Source of the DNA: Streptomyces sp. Root1304
GTDB lineage: Bacteria > Actinomycetota > Actinomycetes > Streptomycetales > Streptomycetaceae
Assembly: GCF_001426405.1 (NCBI RefSeq)
Contig: NZ_LMEP01000003.1
Coordinates: 62,001-126,000, forward strand
DNA: 64,000 bases
Direction: 5' to 3'
Below the pieces are notes generated by a model. It did no database searches. It had not been told where the DNA came from and saw nothing but the letters and a program-made list of their open reading frames with translations. Both the position numbers and the translations under genes were made by a program. Each line of letters begins with the position of its first letter. Position 1 is the first letter of the stretch. This document shows, in pieces, positions 60,813 to 64,000 of the stretch.

Positions 60813-62348
60813 CTATGTGCCGTCCGCCTCGTCCTCCCCCGCCGCCGGTTCGGGCGCGGTGCCGAGACCGGCGTACGGCAGGGCGCGCAGGGCCAGCGCC
60901 CAGCCGAGGCGGGCCTCGCCGGACTCGCTGGAGCGGCCGGTGAGCTCGGCGACGCGGCCGATGCGGTTGAGCACGGTGTTGCGGTGGCAGTACAGCTGCT
61001 CGGCGGCGCGGGAGGCCGAGCAGCCGTGGTCGAGCCAAGCCCGGAGGGTGGTGAGGAGGGCGGCCCGTTCGCCGCCGGTCGCGAGCACCGGCCCGAGGTG
61101 GACGGTGACGATCCGCTCGGCGATGTCGGTGCGGGCGCTCAGCAGCACCTGGGCGAGCCGGTCGTCGAAGACCGCGACCTCGCCGCTGCCGGCCGGGAGG
61201 GTACGGAGGGTCTGCTCGGCGAGCCGCAGGGCGCGGCCGGCCTCGGAGAGGCGCTCGAACTCCGGGGAGACCCCGGCGGTGGCCCCGGTCCGTTCGCGCA
61301 GGGCGGCGAGCAGCGCGCGCGTGGCCGGGTCCGCCGGGTCGGGGGCACCGCCGGGGCCGGCCGCCGACGACCGGCCGGCGGGCGCGTCGCGGCGGGGCAG
61401 CCGCACGATGCCGGCGTACCGGCCGGAGCGCGGGCGCCAGAAGGACCACATGCCCTGTGCTTCGAGGACCGGCGCGGGGTGCGGCGGTGCGGCGGGGTCC
61501 TGGGCGGCGACCACGACGACGTAGCGGTCGCACGCGGGGACGCCGAGCGCCGCCGCGGCGGCCGAGGCGACGGCCGGGTCGTCGGCGCGGCCGTCGAGCA
61601 GCGCCTCGAAGAGGGCGACCCGACGGGTGTCCTGACGGCTCTGGAGTTCCAGCTGGGCGAGCCGGTACGCGTCGGCCATCGCGACCGAGTAGCGGTCGAT
61701 GGTCTCCCAGACGCCGCCGGCCATGTCCAGCTCGATGTCACGGCTGTCGGACTCGCGCCCCGCGCGGACCCGCAGGTGCTCGGCCATGACCTGCCAGAGG
61801 ATCCGGCCGCCGCGCCGGTAGGCCTGGAGGACGGTGTCCAGGGGTACGCCCTGCTCGGCACGGCGGCGGCCGGTCTCGCGGGCCGCCCACTCGAAGTCGC
61901 CGCCGGTCGCTTCGAGGCCGCCGAAGTCCTCCAGGGCGCGCAGGAGGTTGTCGCGGCAGATCGCCCACAGGTCCTCGCGGGTGACGGGGGCGCCGGAGGC
62001 GTACGTACCGGAGTGGGCGTGGATGTCGGCGACGGCGCGGTCGGTGAGCCGGTCGATGTCGGCGAGGATCGCGGTGGCGAGGGAGCGCCGGAGCGCGCCG
62101 GAGCCACCGACGCCGCCCAGGGGCGTGTGGCTTCCGCCGGGGCGTACGCCGGTGGGCGGGGGCGAGGACGGGAGCGCACCACCGGAGCGTGCCCCGGCGG
62201 GCGGCGGTGTCCGGGCGCCGCCGGAGCGCGCTCCCGCGCGTGGCGTGGGCGCGGGACTTCCACCGGAGCGCGCCGAGGCGCGCGGCGGGGGGCCGTCGCC
62301 CGTGGGGGTCGCCGGGGGCTCTCCCGGTGCGGCCGAGCTGTGCGTCAT
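60813..62348 (-). CDS. PucR-type helix-turn-helix regulator (CdaR-like)
   Basis: This 511-residue regulator has a C-terminal PucR HTH domain (AAEQLYCHRNTVLNRIGRV, near residues 450-475) and a middle GGDEF-like or sensory part with RDNLLRALEDFGGLEATGGD. The first 75 residues are a Pro/Arg/Gly low-complexity region of imperfect repeats around ARSGG, coded by a repeated DNA block near 62170-62290. Targets of this family include purine, carbohydrate and acyl-CoA genes; here an acyl-CoA ligase is divergent, a plausible target. The ATG at 62348 is the likely start, although the repeat region may be mis-annotated. Confidence 0.83.
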   Translation of the reverse strand: MTHSSAAPGEPPATPTGDGPPPRASARSGGSPAPTPRAGARSGGARTPPPAGARSGGALPSSPPPTGVRPGGSHTPLGGVGGSGALRRSLATAILADIDRLTDRAVADIHAHSGTYASGAPVTREDLWAICRDNLLRALEDFGGLEATGGDFEWAARETGRRRAEQGVPLDTVLQAYRRGGRILWQVMAEHLRVRAGRESDSRDIELDMAGGVWETIDRYSVAMADAYRLAQLELQSRQDTRRVALFEALLDGRADDPAVASAAAAALGVPACDRYVVVVAAQDPAAPPHPAPVLEAQGMWSFWRPRSGRYAGIVRLPRRDAPAGRSSAAGPGGAPDPADPATRALLAALRERTGATAGVSPEFERLSEAGRALRLAEQTLRTLPAGSGEVAVFDDRLAQVLLSARTDIAERIVTVHLGPVLATGGERAALLTTLRAWLDHGCSASRAAEQLYCHRNTVLNRIGRVAELTGRSSESGEARLGWALALRALPYAGLGTAPEPAAGEDEADGT

Positions 62349-62546
62349 GGCTCGCACCGTAACGTCGGGATTTGGCGAATGCCACGGCTCGGGCGCGACG
62401 GCGGGGCCGCTGCCCAGCTCGGCGCGTCACATGGTGGGCAGCTGCACATGGCGTCCGGGCGGTGTCACGGCGGATTCTGTGCCGTGTCAGCCGATCGACA
62501 CCCCGTCGTCAACAGCGTTGTCGACTCCGCCTTTCTGGAGCGTGCC

Positions 62547-64000
62547 ATGTCACTGAGCGTCGCCGGCGTGCTGGGCGAGTCCGCCCGCCACTTCCCCGAC
62601 CGGATCGCGGTCGTCGAGGGGGCGACCCGGCTCACCTACGGGGAGCTGTGGACGGAGGCGCTGCGGTGCGCGGCCGGACTGCGCGAGGCGGGGGTGCGTC
62701 CGGGCGACCGGCTGGCGGTGCTGCTGCCGAACACGACGGAGTTCCTCCGGGTGTACTACGGGGCGCTCGCCGCCGGTGCGACGGTGGTGCCGGTGCACGC
62801 GCTGCTCGTCGCGGACGAGGTGCGGTACGTCCTGGAGCACAGCGGCGCGGTGGGGATCGTGAGCGGCGGCCCGCTGTGGGCGGTGGCCGACGAGGCGGCG
62901 CGCGCCGCCGGGGTGCGCGCGTTCCAGGGGGCGCCTTCGGCGGTGGAGCCGCTGGCCGCGCCGGAGCCGGCCGACCCCTCGGATCCGGCGGTGATCCTGT
63001 ACACGAGCGGCACCACGGGCCGCCCGAAGGGGGCGCTGCTCACCCATCTCAACATCGTCATGAACGCGTCCGTGACCTCGCAGGACCTCCTCGGTCTCGG
63101 CGCCGGGGACGTGGTCCTCGGCTGTCTGCCGCTCTTCCACAGCTACGGCCAGACCTGCGCGATGAACGGGACGCTCCGCCAGGGCGCCACGCTGGTCCTC
63201 ATGCCCCGGTTCAGCGGCCCGGCCGCGCTGCGGGTGCTGGCCGACGAGGGGGTGACGGTCTTCATGGGCGTGCCGACGATGTACCACGCGCTGGTGGAGG
63301 CGGCTGCCGGTTCCGAACTGCGTCCGGAGGCCCTGCGCGCCGCCGTGTCGGGCGGTGCGGCGCTGCCGGTCGCCGTCCTGGAGCGCTTCGAGGAGACCTT
63401 CCGCACCCAGGTCCTGGAGGGGTACGGCCTGACGGAGACCTCGCCGGTCGCCACGTTCAACCAGCCGCACCTGGGCCGGCGCCCGGGCACCGTCGGGCAC
63501 CCGGTGTGGGGCGTCGAGGTGGGCGTCGCGGACGCCGCCGTCGACCGGGAGGTCGTCCTGCTCGCGGACGGCGCGATCGGGGAGGTCGTGGTGCGCGGAC
63601 ACAACGTCTTCGCCGGGTACCTGAACGACCCGGAGGCGACGGCGGCGGCGGTCGTGGACGGCTGGTTCCGTACGGGCGACCTGGGCGTACGCGACGAGGA
63701 CGGGTTCCTGCGGATCGTCGACCGGAAGAAGGACCTGGTCATCCGGGGCGGCTTCAACATCTACCCGCGCGAGGTCGAGGAGGTGCTCGTACGCCATCCT
63801 TCGGTCGCGGAGGTCGCCGTGATCGGCGTCCGCGACGAGGCGAAGGGCGAGGAGGTGTGCGCGGTGGTGGTGCGCCGGGACGGCGCGGCCCCGCTCTCCG
63901 AGGAGGAGCTCGTGGACTGGTCGCGGGAGCGTCTCGGGCGCCACAAGTACCCCCGGATCGTGCGCTTCGTCGAGGAACTGCCGCTGGGTCCGACGGGCAA
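62547..64000 (+). CDS. Long-chain fatty-acid-CoA ligase family protein (3' end outside window)
   Basis: This AMP-binding enzyme, 484 codons visible and cut at the right edge, has the adenylation motif YTSGTTGRPKG (152-162), GYGLTETSP, YRTGDLG-type WFRTGDLG, RKKDLVIRGG and the GPTGK end, where the conserved catalytic Lys is the last codon seen. It activates a carboxylic acid with ATP and CoA. The ATG at 62547 has TGGAG upstream. It is divergent from the PucR-type regulator, with a 198-nt gap, which suggests regulation by that factor. The chain-length or substrate cannot be fixed. Confidence 0.9.
   Translation, partial: MSLSVAGVLGESARHFPDRIAVVEGATRLTYGELWTEALRCAAGLREAGVRPGDRLAVLLPNTTEFLRVYYGALAAGATVVPVHALLVADEVRYVLEHSGAVGIVSGGPLWAVADEAARAAGVRAFQGAPSAVEPLAAPEPADPSDPAVILYTSGTTGRPKGALLTHLNIVMNASVTSQDLLGLGAGDVVLGCLPLFHSYGQTCAMNGTLRQGATLVLMPRFSGPAALRVLADEGVTVFMGVPTMYHALVEAAAGSELRPEALRAAVSGGAALPVAVLERFEETFRTQVLEGYGLTETSPVATFNQPHLGRRPGTVGHPVWGVEVGVADAAVDREVVLLADGAIGEVVVRGHNVFAGYLNDPEATAAAVVDGWFRTGDLGVRDEDGFLRIVDRKKDLVIRGGFNIYPREVEEVLVRHPSVAEVAVIGVRDEAKGEEVCAVVVRRDGAAPLSEEELVDWSRERLGRHKYPRIVRFVEELPLGPTG

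Overview
The window is very GC-rich chromosomal DNA from an actinobacterium, almost certainly Streptomyces or a close relative. The evidence is the codon bias, GTG starts, apparently leaderless genes, a Streptomyces-style gene set (MurT/GatD, caa3-type CtaG homologue, tripeptidyl aminopeptidase, MocR, ROK and GntR regulators, an ECF41 sigma factor) and a c-di-AMP riboswitch ahead of an NlpC/P60 hydrolase. I see no tRNA, rRNA, insertion sequence, prophage or CRISPR array. It reads as conserved core-arm chromosome, not an island.

Layout. 0-9.4 kb: lipid II amidation (murT-gatD), 6-phosphofructokinase, a CtaG-like copper membrane protein, a cupredoxin lipoprotein/membrane protein pair divergent from an ECF sigma/anti-sigma pair, a DUF3048 lipoprotein, PlsC and a sugar-epimerase-like protein. 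9.4-16 kb: secreted aminopeptidase and a complete urease operon ureABC-F-G-D without ureE. 16-19 kb: an orphan YefM-type antitoxin divergent from a ClpP paralogue that has lost two catalytic residues, the riboswitch-controlled hydrolase and an RsbW-like kinase-fold protein. 19-23.7 kb: biotin genes bioF | bioB-bioA-bioD. 23.7-32.6 kb: small enzymes, two CNNM/CorC membrane proteins, a GDSL hydrolase, purB and a Mug-type DNA glycosylase. 32.8-43.9 kb: ROK and GntR regulators, ECF41 sigma, hydrolase, EamA exporter, VanX-like dipeptidase, GlxA-type regulator with a divergent reductase-like gene, pentapeptide-repeat membrane protein and MocR regulator. 44-50 kb: a PHO-box-associated PhoD phosphatase and a SWIM/DUF6493-type gene pair. 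50-64 kb: a membrane-ACT-GNAT fusion, a PLP enzyme/Lrp divergent pair, a DUF885 metalloprotease, a second Lrp gene, sbcCD, yigZ, a PucR-type regulator and an acyl-CoA ligase cut by the window end.

The strongest non-routine signals are: (1) an identical promoter motif (GCGCAATCC, 16 nt, CGTA) on both sides of the ECF sigma/cupredoxin divergent region, which predicts a small envelope-copper regulon; (2) the ClpP-like protein with Ser kept but His changed to Arg and Asp to Leu, sharing an upstream region of TGTACA-type repeats with an antitoxin that has no toxin; (3) the SWIM plus large alpha-helical protein pair; (4) a membrane-anchored ACT-GNAT acetyltransferase; (5) a Cys/Gly-rich tail on biotin synthase; and (6) several clear operators (a DasR-type dre-like site on a gntR promoter, a PHO box, a 26-bp palindrome before an Lrp gene).
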